A stretch of 64,000 bases of DNA from Streptomyces cyaneofuscatus (GTDB lineage: Bacteria > Actinomycetota > Actinomycetes > Streptomycetales > Streptomycetaceae), in assembly GCF_000718135.1 (NCBI RefSeq), contig NZ_JOEM01000012.1, forward strand, positions 62,001-126,000, given 5' to 3'. Each line of letters starts with the position of its first letter. The stretch's first letter is position 1. The notes below the pieces were generated by a model. That model saw only the letters and a list, made by a program, of their open reading frames with translations, searched no databases and was not told where the DNA came from. The position numbers were made by a program, and so were the translations under genes. Shown in pieces: positions 27,839 to 36,816 of the stretch.

Positions 27839-28603
27839 ATGGCAACGCTTGAAATCCGCGACCTGCACGTCTCCGTCGAGGCCGACAACGCCACGAAGGA
27901 GATCCTCAAGGGCGTCGACCTGACCGTGAAGCAGGGCGAGACCCACGCCATCATGGGCCCCAACGGGTCCGGCAAGTCCACCCTCGCGTACTCGCTCGCG
28001 GGTCACCCCAAGTACACGATCACGAGTGGCACGGTCACCCTGGACGGCGAGGACGTCCTGGAGATGTCCGTCGACGAGCGCGCCCGCGCCGGCCTCTTCC
28101 TGGCCATGCAGTACCCCGTCGAGATCCCCGGTGTCTCGGTCTCCAACTTCCTGCGCACCTCCGCCACCGCCGTCCGCGGCGAGGCGCCCAAGCTGCGTAC
28201 GTGGGTCAAGGAGGTCAAGGAGACGATGGCCGAGCTCCAGATGGACCCGGCCTTCGCCGAGCGCAACGTCAACGAGGGCTTCTCCGGCGGTGAGAAGAAG
28301 CGCCACGAGATCCTTCAGCTGGAGCTCCTCAAGCCGAAGATCGCCGTCCTGGACGAGACCGACTCCGGCCTGGACGTCGACGCGCTCAAGACCGTCTCCG
28401 AGGGTGTCAACCGGGTCCGCGCGACCGGCGAGGTCGGCACGCTGCTGATCACGCACTACACCCGCATCCTGAAGTACATCCAGCCCGACTTCGTGCACGT
28501 GTTCGCCAACGGCCGTATCGCGGCCTCCGGCGGTGCCGAGCTGGCCGACCAGCTGGAGAACGAGGGCTACGAGGCATACACGAAGGGTGGCGCTTCCGCG
28601 TGA
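27839..28603 (+). CDS. sufC: Fe-S cluster assembly ATPase SufC
   Basis: 254 residues. ABC-type ATPase of SufBC2D, soluble rather than membrane-bound. Walker A MGPNGSGKST, Q-loop LAMQYPVEIPG, signature FSGGEKKRHEI, Walker B IAVLDETDSGLDVDAL (note Glu-Thr-Asp in place of Glu-Pro-Thr, normal for SufC), switch ITHYTRIL. ATG 27839 is used. The last codon overlaps the sufS GTG by four bases. Confidence 0.97.
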   Translation: MATLEIRDLHVSVEADNATKEILKGVDLTVKQGETHAIMGPNGSGKSTLAYSLAGHPKYTITSGTVTLDGEDVLEMSVDERARAGLFLAMQYPVEIPGVSVSNFLRTSATAVRGEAPKLRTWVKEVKETMAELQMDPAFAERNVNEGFSGGEKKRHEILQLELLKPKIAVLDETDSGLDVDALKTVSEGVNRVRATGEVGTLLITHYTRILKYIQPDFVHVFANGRIAASGGAELADQLENEGYEAYTKGGASA

Positions 28604-29868
28604 CTGACGCCCGACAGGGGCTCACCGGCCTCCTCGACACCGAGGCGATCCGCAAGGACTTCCCGATCCTGGACCGCACGGTCCACGACGGCAAGAAGAT
28701 CCTCTACCTGGACTCCGCGGCGACCTCGCAGAAGCCGCGCCAGGTCCTCGACGCGCTCAACACGTACTACGAGCGCCACAACGCGAACGTGCACCGAGGC
28801 GTCTACACGATCGCCGAGGAGGCCACCGCGCTGTACGAAGGCGCCCGTGACAAGGTCGCGGCCTTCATCAACGCGCCGAGCCGCAACGAGGTGATCTTCA
28901 CCAAGAACGCCTCGGAGTCGCTCAACCTCGTGGCCAACATGCTCGGCTGGGCGGACGAGCCCTACCGGGTGGACCGCGACACCGAGATCGTCACCACGGA
29001 GATGGAGCACCACTCCAACATCGTGCCCTGGCAGCTGCTCTCGCAGCGCACCGGCGCGAAGCTGAAGTGGTTCGGCATCACCGACGACGGCCGGCTCGAC
29101 CTGTCGAACATCGACGAGATCATCACCGAGAAGACGAAGATCGTCTCCTTCACGCTGGTCTCCAACATCCTGGGCACCGTCAACCCGGTCGAGCAGATCA
29201 TCCGCCGCGCCCAGCAGGTCGGCGCGCTGGTCTGCATCGACGCCTCGCAGGCCGCCCCGCACATGGTCCTGGACGTGCAGGCGCTCCAGGCCGACTTCGT
29301 GGCCTTCACCGGCCACAAGATGGTCGGCCCGACGGGTATCGGCGTGCTCTGGGGACGGCAGGAGCTCTTGGAGGACCTGCCGCCGTTCCTCGGCGGCGGC
29401 GAGATGATCGAGACCGTGTCGATGCACTCGTCCACCTATGCCCCGGCGCCGCACAAGTTCGAGGCCGGTACGCCCCCGATCGCCCAGGCCGTCGGCCTCG
29501 GCGCGGCCGTGGACTACCTCACCTCGATCGGTATGGAGAACATCCACCAGCACGAGAAGGCGATCACCCAGTACGCGGTGAAGCGCCTCCTTGAGGTCCC
29601 GGACCTGCGGATCATCGGTCCGGCGACGGCCGAGGACCGCGGGGCGACGATCTCCTTCACGCTCGGCGACATCCACCCGCACGACGTGGGCCAGGTCCTC
29701 GACGAGATGGGCATCTGCGTCCGGGTCGGCCACCACTGCGCCCGCCCGGTCTGCCTGCGGTACGGAATTCCCGCGACGACGCGAGCGTCGTTCTATCTGT
29801 ACTCCACGCCCGCCGAGGTCGACGCACTGGTGGACGGGCTGGAGCACGTCCGGAACTTCTTCGGCTGA
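28600..29868 (+). CDS. sufS: Cysteine desulfurase SufS
   Basis: 422 residues, GTG start. PLP enzyme that takes sulfur from cysteine as a persulfide. The PLP lysine is in AFTGHKMVGPTGIGVLWG; the catalytic cysteine in RVGHHCARPVCLRYG is within a short loop, marking group II (SufS) enzymes, which need a sulfur acceptor such as the SufU encoded next. TEMEHHSNIVPW is the cofactor-site histidine region. Overlaps sufC; ten bases before sufU. Confidence 0.96.
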   Translation: MTDARQGLTGLLDTEAIRKDFPILDRTVHDGKKILYLDSAATSQKPRQVLDALNTYYERHNANVHRGVYTIAEEATALYEGARDKVAAFINAPSRNEVIFTKNASESLNLVANMLGWADEPYRVDRDTEIVTTEMEHHSNIVPWQLLSQRTGAKLKWFGITDDGRLDLSNIDEIITEKTKIVSFTLVSNILGTVNPVEQIIRRAQQVGALVCIDASQAAPHMVLDVQALQADFVAFTGHKMVGPTGIGVLWGRQELLEDLPPFLGGGEMIETVSMHSSTYAPAPHKFEAGTPPIAQAVGLGAAVDYLTSIGMENIHQHEKAITQYAVKRLLEVPDLRIIGPATAEDRGATISFTLGDIHPHDVGQVLDEMGICVRVGHHCARPVCLRYGIPATTRASFYLYSTPAEVDALVDGLEHVRNFFG

Positions 29869-29878
29869 GGGCTGACTG

Positions 29879-30334
29879 GTGAAGCTTGATTCCATGTACC
29901 AGGAAGTGATCCTGGACCACTACAAGCACCCCCACGGGCGCGGCCTGCGGGACGGCGACGCCGAGGTGCACCACGTCAACCCGACGTGCGGCGACGAGAT
30001 CACGCTCCGGGTGAAGTACGACGGCGAGACCATCGCCGACGTGAGCTACGAGGGCCAGGGCTGCTCCATCAGCCAGGCCTCCGCCTCCGTGCTGAACGAG
30101 CTGCTCGTCGGCAAGGAGCTGGCCGAGGCGCAGAAGATCCAGGCGGCCTTCCTGGAGCTGATGCAGTCCAAGGGCCAGCTGGAGCCGGACGACGCGATGG
30201 AGGAGGTGCTGGAGGACGCCGTTGCGTTCGCCGGTGTCTCCAAGTACCCCGCCCGGGTCAAATGCGCGCTGCTGAGCTGGATGGCGTGGAAGGACGCGAC
30301 GGCGAAGGCGCTGTCCGAAGGGAAGACCGCATGA
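29879..30334 (+). CDS. sufU: Sulfur acceptor SufU (IscU-like)
   Basis: 151 residues, GTG start. Zinc-bound SufU takes persulfide from SufS by ligand exchange. Three conserved cysteines are visible: NPTCGDEI, GQGCSISQASASVLNEL and VKCALLSW, and the roughly 18-residue insertion between the second and third cysteines that separates SufU from IscU is there. The Asp after the first Cys (CGD) is intact. Stop overlaps the ATG of sufT. Confidence 0.95.
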   Translation: MKLDSMYQEVILDHYKHPHGRGLRDGDAEVHHVNPTCGDEITLRVKYDGETIADVSYEGQGCSISQASASVLNELLVGKELAEAQKIQAAFLELMQSKGQLEPDDAMEEVLEDAVAFAGVSKYPARVKCALLSWMAWKDATAKALSEGKTA

Positions 30335-30669
30335 GCGAGAACGAGACCGCGACCATGAAGCCGGCCTCCGAGGAGGAGGTCCGCGAGGCGCTGTACGACG
30401 TCGTCGACCCCGAGCTGGGCATCGACGTCGTCAACCTGGGCCTGATCTACGGCATCCACGTCGACGACGCCAACATCGCCACCCTCGACATGACCCTGAC
30501 GTCCGCGGCCTGCCCGCTGACCGATGTCATCGAGGACCAGGCGAAGTCCGCCACGGACGGCATCGTCAACGAGCTCCGGATCAACTGGGTCTGGATGCCG
30601 CCGTGGGGCCCGGACAAGATCACGGACGACGGACGCGAGCAGCTCCGCGCGCTCGGCTTCAACGTCTGA
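30331..30669 (+). CDS. sufT: MIP18/SufT family metal-sulfur cluster assembly factor
   Basis: 112 residues. DUF59/MIP18 domain: EVREALYDVVDPELGIDVVN, LGLIYGIHVDD, LTSAACPLTDVIEDQ (reactive Cys) and VWMPPWGPDKITDDGRE. SufT-type proteins help mature Fe-S clients under high demand. Last gene of the operon, overlapping sufU, and followed by a 20-base-pair terminator. Confidence 0.93.
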   Translation: MSENETATMKPASEEEVREALYDVVDPELGIDVVNLGLIYGIHVDDANIATLDMTLTSAACPLTDVIEDQAKSATDGIVNELRINWVWMPPWGPDKITDDGREQLRALGFNV

Positions 30670-30691
30670 CCCCGAGCTTTTCGGCACCACA

Positions 30692-30736
30692 CGAACGGCC
30701 GTGCCCGCCAGTCCTGCTGGCGGGCACGGCCGTTCG
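30692..30736. terminator. Bidirectional terminator ending the suf operon
   Basis: A perfect 20-base-pair stem (30692-30711 with 30717-30736; core GGCCGTGCCCGCCAG) and a five-base loop, between sufT and the convergent membrane protein gene. Confidence 0.9.
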
Positions 30737-30768
30737 CGTCGTACGGGAAGCGCGTCGTACGGGAAGCG
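30737..30768. repeat. Tandem 16-base duplication
   Basis: CGTCGTACGGGAAGCG occurs twice head to tail (30737-30752 and 30753-30768), directly between the suf terminator and the stop codon of the minus-strand membrane protein gene. Confidence 0.9.
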
Positions 30769-30769
30769 C

Positions 30770-31219
30770 TCAGGCGAGCGGGGGCGCGGGCCGTGCGGCA
30801 CGGAGCGTGCCCCGGACCTCCCCGGCGCAGACCAGCGCGATCACCGCACAGGCCGCCACGGCCACCACCGCGACCAGGCTGTCCGGCCCCGGGGACTCCC
30901 GCAGGGCCGTCGTCGCGAAGCTCACCGCGACGACGATCTCGGTGACCCCGAGCACCGCGAGCCACGCGGCCCGTGCGCCACCCGGCACCCGGGCCCGTAC
31001 GGCCTCCGAGCCCAGCAGCGCCGCCCCGCCGACGGCCGGCAGGACGAACGCCAGCAGCAGCCCGTCGAACAGGGCGTGGGCGACGGGCGAGGGGTCCGTG
31101 TGGTCGATCTCGGCGCTGCCGTGCCCCGACAGGGCGAACAGCAGCCCGAAGAAGCCCAGGTAGGCGACCTGGAGGCAGAGCAGGACGGGCGCGACCCCGT
31201 GGATGAGCAGGCGTTTCAC
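30770..31219 (-). CDS. Small four-helix membrane protein of unknown function
   Basis: 149 residues from GTG 31219, chosen because GGAG stands about nine bases upstream; the frame is open to 31285. Four hydrophobic segments (APVLLCLQVAYLGFFGLLFA, ALFDGLLLAFVLPAVGGAAL, AWLAVLGVTEIVVAVSFAT and LVAVVAVAACAVIALVCAG). No family recognised and no catalytic residues obvious. Divergent from the VOC gene that follows. Confidence 0.7.
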   Translation of the reverse strand: MKRLLIHGVAPVLLCLQVAYLGFFGLLFALSGHGSAEIDHTDPSPVAHALFDGLLLAFVLPAVGGAALLGSEAVRARVPGGARAAWLAVLGVTEIVVAVSFATTALRESPGPDSLVAVVAVAACAVIALVCAGEVRGTLRAARPAPPLA

Positions 31220-31293
31220 GTGTGGTCTCCGAAAGGTGCTTCGTAAGTGGGGTGCGGGTGCGGGCGCCGTGACCGCCGGGCACACTGTCCGGC

Positions 31294-31659
31294 ATGGCCG
31301 TCCGCATGTACCACCTCGCCGTCGATGCCCATGACCTGCCGCTCCTGGCCCGCTTCTGGAGCGCGGTGCTGGACTGGCAGGTGCTCTTCGAGGACGAGGA
31401 CGAGATCGTCATCGGCGCGCACGAGACCGCGCTGCCGGGCATGTGCTTCCTCCCCGTGCCGGAGGGGAAGACCGTCAAGAACCGGCTGCACATCGACCTG
31501 ACCCCCGACGACCAGGACGCCGAGGTGGAGCGCATCCTCGCGCTCGGCGCACGGCGGCTGGACGTCGGGCAGGGACCGGAAGCCACCTGGGTGGTGCTGG
31601 CCGATCCCGAGGGCAACGAGTTCTGTGTGCTGCGCCCGAAGCGGACGCTGACCGACTGA
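31294..31659 (+). CDS. VOC family protein
   Basis: 121 residues (ATG 31294; ATG 31306 is also possible). One vicinal-oxygen-chelate module: MYHLAVDAHDLPLLARFWSA, WQVLFEDEDEIVIG, RLHIDLTPDDQDAEVERILA, WVVLADPEGNEFCVLRP. It resembles the VOC protein at 12384-12746 in its C-terminal half (VLADPEGN-FCV). Substrate unknown. Single gene between two minus-strand genes. Confidence 0.82.
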   Translation: MAVRMYHLAVDAHDLPLLARFWSAVLDWQVLFEDEDEIVIGAHETALPGMCFLPVPEGKTVKNRLHIDLTPDDQDAEVERILALGARRLDVGQGPEATWVVLADPEGNEFCVLRPKRTLTD

Positions 31660-31702
31660 GCCCCGGCGGGCCGGTGCGGACCTACGCCGGGCTTGTGCGG
31701 CC

Positions 31703-32854
31703 TTACGCCGGGGCGGTCGGGGGCGGCCCGTACTGCTCCGGCACATTCTGTGCCGCCGCCTCCGCCAGGACCGGGGCCAGGTTCTCGTTGCGCATCCGGA
31801 GGTCCACGTACAGCAGTCCGGTCATCAGGGGCGGGAAGATCGACGAGAAGAGCTGGCTGACCAGCCCGCTGATCATGGACAGCACCACGAAGCCGCCGAA
31901 GAGGGCGAGGATCTCCCCGCCGCTCGGTTCGCCTGTCATCTCCGTGCTGTCCAGGGAGCCGGGGATCATGCCGAGCGCCTGGAACGGCATCTGGATCATG
32001 TAGCCGACCACGGACGCCAGCCCGAAGGCGAGCAGGGTGATGCCGAGGACCCGCCACCAGCTGCCCTGCACCAGCCGGGCCGAGCGGCGGAGCGCCGCGA
32101 CCGGGCGCTGGGCCTCGAAGACCACGATCGTCGGGGCCAGGGAGAACTTCACCCAGAGCCAGATCGAGAGCGGGGCGAGCACCAGCCAGCCGAGGAGGCC
32201 GAACAGGAGCAGCGTCCCCCCGGTGTCCGAGTCACCGAGCGAGACGAAATAGACCACGGTCGCGACCATGGTGAACATGATGACCAGGAAGGGGATGGCC
32301 ACGGCCAGGGCCAGCAGGAACACCGTGCCGATCATGGCCCACACCCGCGACCAGGCCCGCTTCCAGACGGTGCCGAAGCCGATCGGGCGGCCCAGGACCG
32401 CTTCCTGGAGGACGACCGGGACCGCCGCCTGGACGACGGCCGACGCCAGCAGGTAGGCGATGACGCCGATGACCATCAGGACACCGAACGTGATGCCCAG
32501 CGGGACCAGTTGGGCCGTGTCCGGTTCGCCGGGCCCGGTCAGGTCGTCCCAGTTGGCCGCCACGGTGGAGAAGGCGATGGCCACCCCGATGCCCAGCACG
32601 GCCGTCGCCGCGCCGAAGAGCGCCAGCGCTATCCCGACCAGCGGCTTCCAGTAGCCGCCGATCGTCGCGAAGGCGCCGCTGAGCATGTCCGAGACCCTCA
32701 GCGGCGACAGGGGTATCACCCCCGGCTTGGGCGGTGCCGCCCATCCGCCCATCCAGTCACCCGGTCCCTGCGCTCCCCCGTGGAAGGGCCCCCCACCGTG
32801 GGGCGCGCCCCCGTACGGGCCACCGCCCCACCCTGCATCCTGCGCCACTGTCAC
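31703..32854 (-). CDS. Integral membrane protein with a glycerophosphodiesterase-type membrane domain
   Basis: About 383 residues, GTG start (32854; GTG 32848 alternative). A glycine-rich, proline-rich cytosolic start (GGGPYGGAPHGGGPFHGG) precedes seven or more helices. The arrangement VSDMLSGAFATIGGYWKPLV, then VFEAQRPVAALRRSARLVQG followed by WWRVLGITLLAFGL is typical of proteins annotated with the glycerophosphoryl diester phosphodiesterase membrane domain, which lack a catalytic part. Function unknown. Divergent from the SMR gene. Confidence 0.75.
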   Translation of the reverse strand: MTVAQDAGWGGGPYGGAPHGGGPFHGGAQGPGDWMGGWAAPPKPGVIPLSPLRVSDMLSGAFATIGGYWKPLVGIALALFGAATAVLGIGVAIAFSTVAANWDDLTGPGEPDTAQLVPLGITFGVLMVIGVIAYLLASAVVQAAVPVVLQEAVLGRPIGFGTVWKRAWSRVWAMIGTVFLLALAVAIPFLVIMFTMVATVVYFVSLGDSDTGGTLLLFGLLGWLVLAPLSIWLWVKFSLAPTIVVFEAQRPVAALRRSARLVQGSWWRVLGITLLAFGLASVVGYMIQMPFQALGMIPGSLDSTEMTGEPSGGEILALFGGFVVLSMISGLVSQLFSSIFPPLMTGLLYVDLRMRNENLAPVLAEAAAQNVPEQYGPPPTAPA

Positions 32855-32935
32855 TCCGCTCCTGTCGTCGGCCCGTGGTCCCGGGCCGTGTCATCGGTCG
32901 GCACACCGTAGCGCCCCTGGTGTGGGCCGATGATA

Positions 32936-32973
32936 TGTACGGTCGTACGCAACGATGCGTACACTCGTACACA
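32936..32973 (+). promoter_or_regulatory. Operator-promoter of the SMR-TetR pair
   Basis: TGTACGGTCGTACGCA (32936-32951) and TGCGTACACTCGTACA (32956-32971) form a 36-base imperfect palindrome with 13 of 16 pairs matching. It contains the -10 box TACACT (32960-32965), which ends seven bases before the ATG at 32973, so the mRNA is probably leaderless. The palindrome ends one base before the start codon and spans the -35 to +1 area, ideal for the TetR repressor encoded second in the operon. Confidence 0.7.
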
Positions 32974-33299
32974 TGGGATACGCATACGGACTGCTGGCCG
33001 CGGCGATCGCGGCGGAGGTGGCCGGGACGACGGCCATGAAGTACAGCGAGGGGTTCACCCGGCTCTGGCCCTCGATCGGCACGGCGGTGGGGTATCTGAT
33101 CGCCTTCACCCTGCTAGCGCAGACCCTCAAGACGCTCTCCGTGGGCACCGCGTACGCGATCTGGGCCGGCGTCGGCACGGCGGCCGTGGCCCTCATCGGG
33201 ATCCTGTTCCTGGGGGAGTCCAGCAGCCTGGTCAAGATCGTGGGGGTCGGTCTGATCGTCGTCGGGGTCGTCGTGCTCAACCTGGGAGGAGCCCACTGA
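32973..33299 (+). CDS. Small multidrug resistance (SMR) efflux protein
   Basis: 108 residues. Four helices with the SMR marks: membrane-embedded Glu in AAAIAAEVAGTTAMKYSEG, YLIAFTLLAQTLKTLSVGTA, and AIWAGVGTAAVALIG (Trp and Gly of the EmrE family). Functions as a dimer exchanging protons for quaternary ammonium compounds or guanidinium. No ribosome site precedes the ATG; a leaderless transcript is likely. The next gene, a TetR regulator, starts on its stop codon (TGATG). Confidence 0.92.
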   Translation: MGYAYGLLAAAIAAEVAGTTAMKYSEGFTRLWPSIGTAVGYLIAFTLLAQTLKTLSVGTAYAIWAGVGTAAVALIGILFLGESSSLVKIVGVGLIVVGVVVLNLGGAH

Positions 33300-33853
33300 T
33301 GGCCCGCCGGTACGACCCCGACCGGCGGACGCGGATCATCGACGCGGCGCTGCGGGTGATAGCGGCCGACGGGATAGCCGGGCTCAGCCACCGGACGGTG
33401 GCCGCCGAGGCCGACGTGCCGCTCGGCTCGACCACGTACCACTTCGGCTCGCTGGACGAGCTGCTGACGGCCGCCCTGCGCCGGTCCAACGAGAACTTCG
33501 CCCGGGCGCTGCGCGCCAGCGAGGTGTGCGCCGGGGACGCGTCCTCCGCCTCCGGTCTCGCCGATGAGCTGACCCGGGTGCTGGGGGAGTGGTTCGAGGG
33601 CGACCGGGGCGCGATCGAGCTGGAGTACGAGCTGTACCTCGCGGCCCTGCGCCGCCCTGCCCTGCGTCCCGTCGCCGCGGAGTGGACCGCGTCGGCGGTC
33701 GAGGTGCTGTCCGCGCGCACGGACCCGGCCACCGCGCGGGCGCTGGTCGCGCTGCTGGACGGCGTCTGCCTCCAGGTGCTGCTGACCGGCTCCGCCTTCG
33801 ATCCGGCCTACACCCGCGAGATGCTGGCGCGGGTGGTGGACGGCTGCGCCTGA
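33299..33853 (+). CDS. TetR family transcriptional regulator
   Basis: 184 residues. N-terminal helix-turn-helix: TRIIDAALRVIAADGIAGLS, HRTVAAEADVPLGSTTYHFG. The C-terminal ligand domain is of the type often found beside SMR or MFS pumps (ELTRVLGEWFEGDRGAIELE). It shares an overlapping stop/start with the SMR pump and very likely represses the pair from the palindrome upstream. Ligand unknown, presumably a pump substrate. Confidence 0.92.
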   Translation: MARRYDPDRRTRIIDAALRVIAADGIAGLSHRTVAAEADVPLGSTTYHFGSLDELLTAALRRSNENFARALRASEVCAGDASSASGLADELTRVLGEWFEGDRGAIELEYELYLAALRRPALRPVAAEWTASAVEVLSARTDPATARALVALLDGVCLQVLLTGSAFDPAYTREMLARVVDGCA

Positions 33854-34040
33854 GCGTCCGGGGCCGGGCCTGAGGGGCGCGGGCCGGGCCGGCGGCGGGC
33901 GGGTGCGGGTCAGCCCAGGCCGCGTACGGTCTCCAGGGCGGCGCGCACGCTGCTCCGGCCGGTGTGCGCCCCGGTCGCGGGGGCCGCCGCGGGAGGGGCC
34001 GGAAGCTGAGACCGGTTCGCCCGAGCGGGCCCCGGCCGGT

Positions 34041-34054
34041 TAGGTTTCTGTCCA
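34041..34054 (+). promoter_or_regulatory. -10 box of probably leaderless dapD mRNA
   Basis: TAGGTT (34041-34046) is followed by seven bases and the dapD ATG at 34054, with no Shine-Dalgarno sequence. The rest of the 200-base gap behind the TetR gene is very GC-rich and shows no convincing gene. Confidence 0.45.
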
Positions 34055-35052
34055 TGACCGACACGACTTCCCAGGCCACTTCCCGTACCACCGGCGCCGT
34101 CGCCGCCGGCCTCGCCACCGTCGCCGGTGACGGCACCGTCCTCGACACCTGGTTCCCCGCCCCCGAGCTCAAGCCCGAGCCCGGCCCGGCCGGTACGCAG
34201 CGGCTCACCCCGGACGAGGCCGTCAACCGCCTCGGTGAGGGCGCCGCCAAGGCCATCGGCGTGGACGCCCGGCGCGGCGTCGAGGTCGTCGCCGTCTCCA
34301 CGGTCATCTCCTCGCTGGAGGACAAGCCGCTCGACGCGCACGACGCGTACCTGCGCCTGCACCTGCTCTCGCACCGGCTCGTCCAGCCGCACGGCCAGAA
34401 CCTCGACGGCCTCTTCGGCCTGCTGGCCAACGTCGCCTGGACCTCGCTCGGCCCGGTCGCCGTCGACGACCTGGAGCGGGTCCGCCTCAACGCCCGCGCC
34501 GAGGGGCTGCACCTCCAGGTGACCTCGGTCGACAAGTTCCCGCGCATGACGGACTACGTGGCCCCCAAGGGCGTACGCATCGCCGACGCCGACCGGGTCC
34601 GCCTCGGCGCGCACCTCGCCGCCGGGACCACCGTCATGCACGAGGGCTTCGTCAACTTCAACGCGGGCACCCTCGGCACCTCCATGGTCGAGGGCCGCAT
34701 CTCCGCGGGCGTCGTCGTCGGCGACGGCTCCGACATCGGCGGCGGCGCCTCCACCATGGGCACCCTCTCCGGCGGCGGCAACGTCCGCATCGTCATCGGT
34801 GAGCGCTGCCTGGTCGGCGCGGAGGCCGGCGTCGGCATCGCGCTGGGCGACGAGTGCGTCGTGGAGGCCGGGCTGTACGTCACGGCCGGCACCCGCGTCA
34901 CGCTGCCGGACGGCCAGGTCGTCAAGGCCCGCGAGCTCTCCGGCGCCTCCAACATCCTCTTCCGCCGCAACTCGGTCACCGGCACCGTCGAGGCCCGCCC
35001 GAACAACGCGGTGTGGGGCGGCCTGAACGACGTCCTGCACGCCCACAACTAG
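34054..35052 (+). CDS. dapD: Tetrahydrodipicolinate N-succinyltransferase (actinobacterial type)
   Basis: 332 residues. Makes N-succinyl-2-amino-6-ketopimelate from tetrahydrodipicolinate and succinyl-CoA in lysine/diaminopimelate synthesis. N-terminal alpha/beta domain, then a left-handed beta helix of hexapeptide repeats ([60 protein letters not shown]). The [14 protein letters not shown] block is typical of the Mycobacterium-type DapD. Convergent, four bases apart, with a dapA paralogue on the other strand. Confidence 0.95.
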   Translation: MTDTTSQATSRTTGAVAAGLATVAGDGTVLDTWFPAPELKPEPGPAGTQRLTPDEAVNRLGEGAAKAIGVDARRGVEVVAVSTVISSLEDKPLDAHDAYLRLHLLSHRLVQPHGQNLDGLFGLLANVAWTSLGPVAVDDLERVRLNARAEGLHLQVTSVDKFPRMTDYVAPKGVRIADADRVRLGAHLAAGTTVMHEGFVNFNAGTLGTSMVEGRISAGVVVGDGSDIGGGASTMGTLSGGGNVRIVIGERCLVGAEAGVGIALGDECVVEAGLYVTAGTRVTLPDGQVVKARELSGASNILFRRNSVTGTVEARPNNAVWGGLNDVLHAHN

Positions 35053-35056
35053 CTTT

Positions 35057-35941
35057 TCAGGCGGAGGCCAGGAGCTCCTCGTACGCCGCACGCAGCCCGT
35101 CGACCGCCTCGCGGCCGGCGGGCTGCAGCGGTTCCCGGACCGGGCCCGCGTCCAGCAGGGCCTTCGCGGTGACGGTGCCGGGCAGCCCGCCCGCCATCAT
35201 CAGCTCGGCCAGCCGGACCGTCAGCCCGTTCAGCCGCGCCGCCTCGTCCGTCCGCCCCGCGTCGAACGCGTCCAGCGGGGCCCGCATCTGACGCGGGGCC
35301 ACGTTGGCGACCGTGCTGACATAGCCCGCGCCGCCCAGCGCGTACAGCGGGAGGTTCAGCTCCTCGCACCCCGAGTAGTACGCCAGCCCGGTGCGGGCGA
35401 TCACCTTCGTCGACCCGAGCAGGTCGTACGCGCAGTCCTTCACCGCGACGACGCGCGGGTGGTCCGCGAGCCGCAGCAGGGTCTCCGGTTCGATCCGGAC
35501 GCCGGTGCGGCCGGGGATGTCGTACAGCATCAGCGGTACGCCGGTGGCCTCGGCGATCCGCAGGAAGTACGTCTCCACGGCGGCCTGCGGTGGGCGGCTG
35601 TAGTACGGCGGCACCACCAACAGCCCGTCCGCGCCCGCCTCTTCGGCCTCGCGCGCGAGCCGCACCGCGTGCGTGGTGTCCGCGCTGCCGACCCCGGAGA
35701 GCAGCGGCACCCCGTCACCGACCTCCGCCCGGACCGCCCGCAGCAGGTCCGACTTCTCCGCGTCCGACGTGGTGGGCGACTCCCCGGTGGTGCCGCTGAG
35801 CACCAGTCCGTCGCACCCTTCGGCCACCAGATGCGCGGCGTGGGCGCGGACGGCGTCGAGGTCCAGCGCCCCGGTGGCGGTGAACGGCGTGATCATGGCG
35901 CAGAGGGTGCGGCCGAAGGGGCGGGGCGCGGTGGCAGTCAT
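35057..35941 (-). CDS. dapA: 4-hydroxy-tetrahydrodipicolinate synthase family protein
   Basis: 294 residues. TIM-barrel lyase condensing pyruvate with aspartate semialdehyde. Schiff-base Lys in RVVAVKDCAYDLLGS, the GTTGES motif (LVLSGTTGESPTT), catalytic Tyr in LMLYDIPGRTGV. Streptomycetes often have two or three copies; the one in the aspartate-pathway locus is elsewhere in most genomes, so this may be the secondary or a related aldolase. Location next to dapD supports a lysine/diaminopimelate role. Confidence 0.88.
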   Translation of the reverse strand: MTATAPRPFGRTLCAMITPFTATGALDLDAVRAHAAHLVAEGCDGLVLSGTTGESPTTSDAEKSDLLRAVRAEVGDGVPLLSGVGSADTTHAVRLAREAEEAGADGLLVVPPYYSRPPQAAVETYFLRIAEATGVPLMLYDIPGRTGVRIEPETLLRLADHPRVVAVKDCAYDLLGSTKVIARTGLAYYSGCEELNLPLYALGGAGYVSTVANVAPRQMRAPLDAFDAGRTDEAARLNGLTVRLAELMMAGGLPGTVTAKALLDAGPVREPLQPAGREAVDGLRAAYEELLASA

Positions 35942-36079
35942 GTCCGAAGTGTCGGCTCCGGTGAGCGTGAAGGTCCACTTAGATCTGCTTGTCCGGACCG
36001 GGAAGAGATGCTGAACAGTGCCGTGGGGAGCCCGCCCCTGACATGATCGAACACGCGGACGGCGTACGGCCGGAGGGCT

Positions 36080-36799
36080 GTGATGAGGGGCGGGCGAGGG
36101 ATGGGCGGGATGGGCGAGCGGGTGCGGGGACGGGCGCGAGTGCCGGGGCGGGAGCGGGGACGGGCGCAGGCGTGGAGACCGGCCGCGGTGATGGTGCTCC
36201 TGACGGCGCTGACCGGCTGCTCGGGATTCCTCGTCCCGGCCGGTGAGGGCGAACGCGAGCCCACCCCGACCGCCCCGGCCGCGACTCCGCCCCCGCCCTC
36301 CGTCACCCCGCCACCGGTCGCCGACGTACCGGCGCAGGGCCCGACGCCGTCCCGCACCGCCACCCCCACGCCCACCGGCACGTGCCCCGCCTCCGGCGCC
36401 GTGGTGACCATGGGGGAGGTGCAGGCCGTGATGATGAGCCGTGCCGTGGTCCTCACCCTGACCAACTGCGGCTCGAAGCCCTACCGGGTCGACGGCTACC
36501 CCTCGGTCCAGGCGCTCGGCGAGGACGGCGAGCGCCTCCCGGTGAAGGTCAACCCGGCCGGGTCGGTATTCGGCCAGGACAAGGGCCCCGAGCCGCGCAC
36601 GCTGAAGCCGGGCGCCGCCGTGAAGTCAATGCTCGCCTGGGTCTCCACGAAGGAGGGCGGCGAACTCGTCATGGCCGACGCGCTGGAACTGGCCGCCGCG
36701 CCCGACGCCGGGGCGCGGGTCTATCCGCTGGAGGGCCATGACATCCGGTACATGGACGAGCTGAACATCACGGCCTGGCGGGCGGAGCTGCCCGAGTGA
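36080..36799 (+). CDS. DUF4232-type lipoprotein
   Basis: 239 residues with an unusually Arg/Gly-rich N-terminus before the lipoprotein signal (AAVMVLLTALTGCSG; lipobox LTGC, Cys at about residue 47). Starts at 36080 or a later in-frame ATG (36083, 36101, 36110) are possible and would give a more normal n-region. A proline/threonine linker (residues about 60-105) leads into a DUF4232-like beta-sandwich: MSRAVVLTLTNCGSKPYRVD, GYPSVQALGEDGERLPV. Exported and membrane-anchored; function unknown. Confidence 0.8.
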   Translation: MMRGGRGMGGMGERVRGRARVPGRERGRAQAWRPAAVMVLLTALTGCSGFLVPAGEGEREPTPTAPAATPPPPSVTPPPVADVPAQGPTPSRTATPTPTGTCPASGAVVTMGEVQAVMMSRAVVLTLTNCGSKPYRVDGYPSVQALGEDGERLPVKVNPAGSVFGQDKGPEPRTLKPGAAVKSMLAWVSTKEGGELVMADALELAAAPDAGARVYPLEGHDIRYMDELNITAWRAELPE

Positions 36800-36816
36800 C
36801 GCCGGGGGCCCGGTCC

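Noticed and set aside
33854..34053. A possible minus-strand gene end ([14 protein letters not shown]) between the TetR gene and dapD
   Set aside because: It looks like a plausible protein tail, but the only upstream frame is antisense to dapD, and no independent start or domain is seen.
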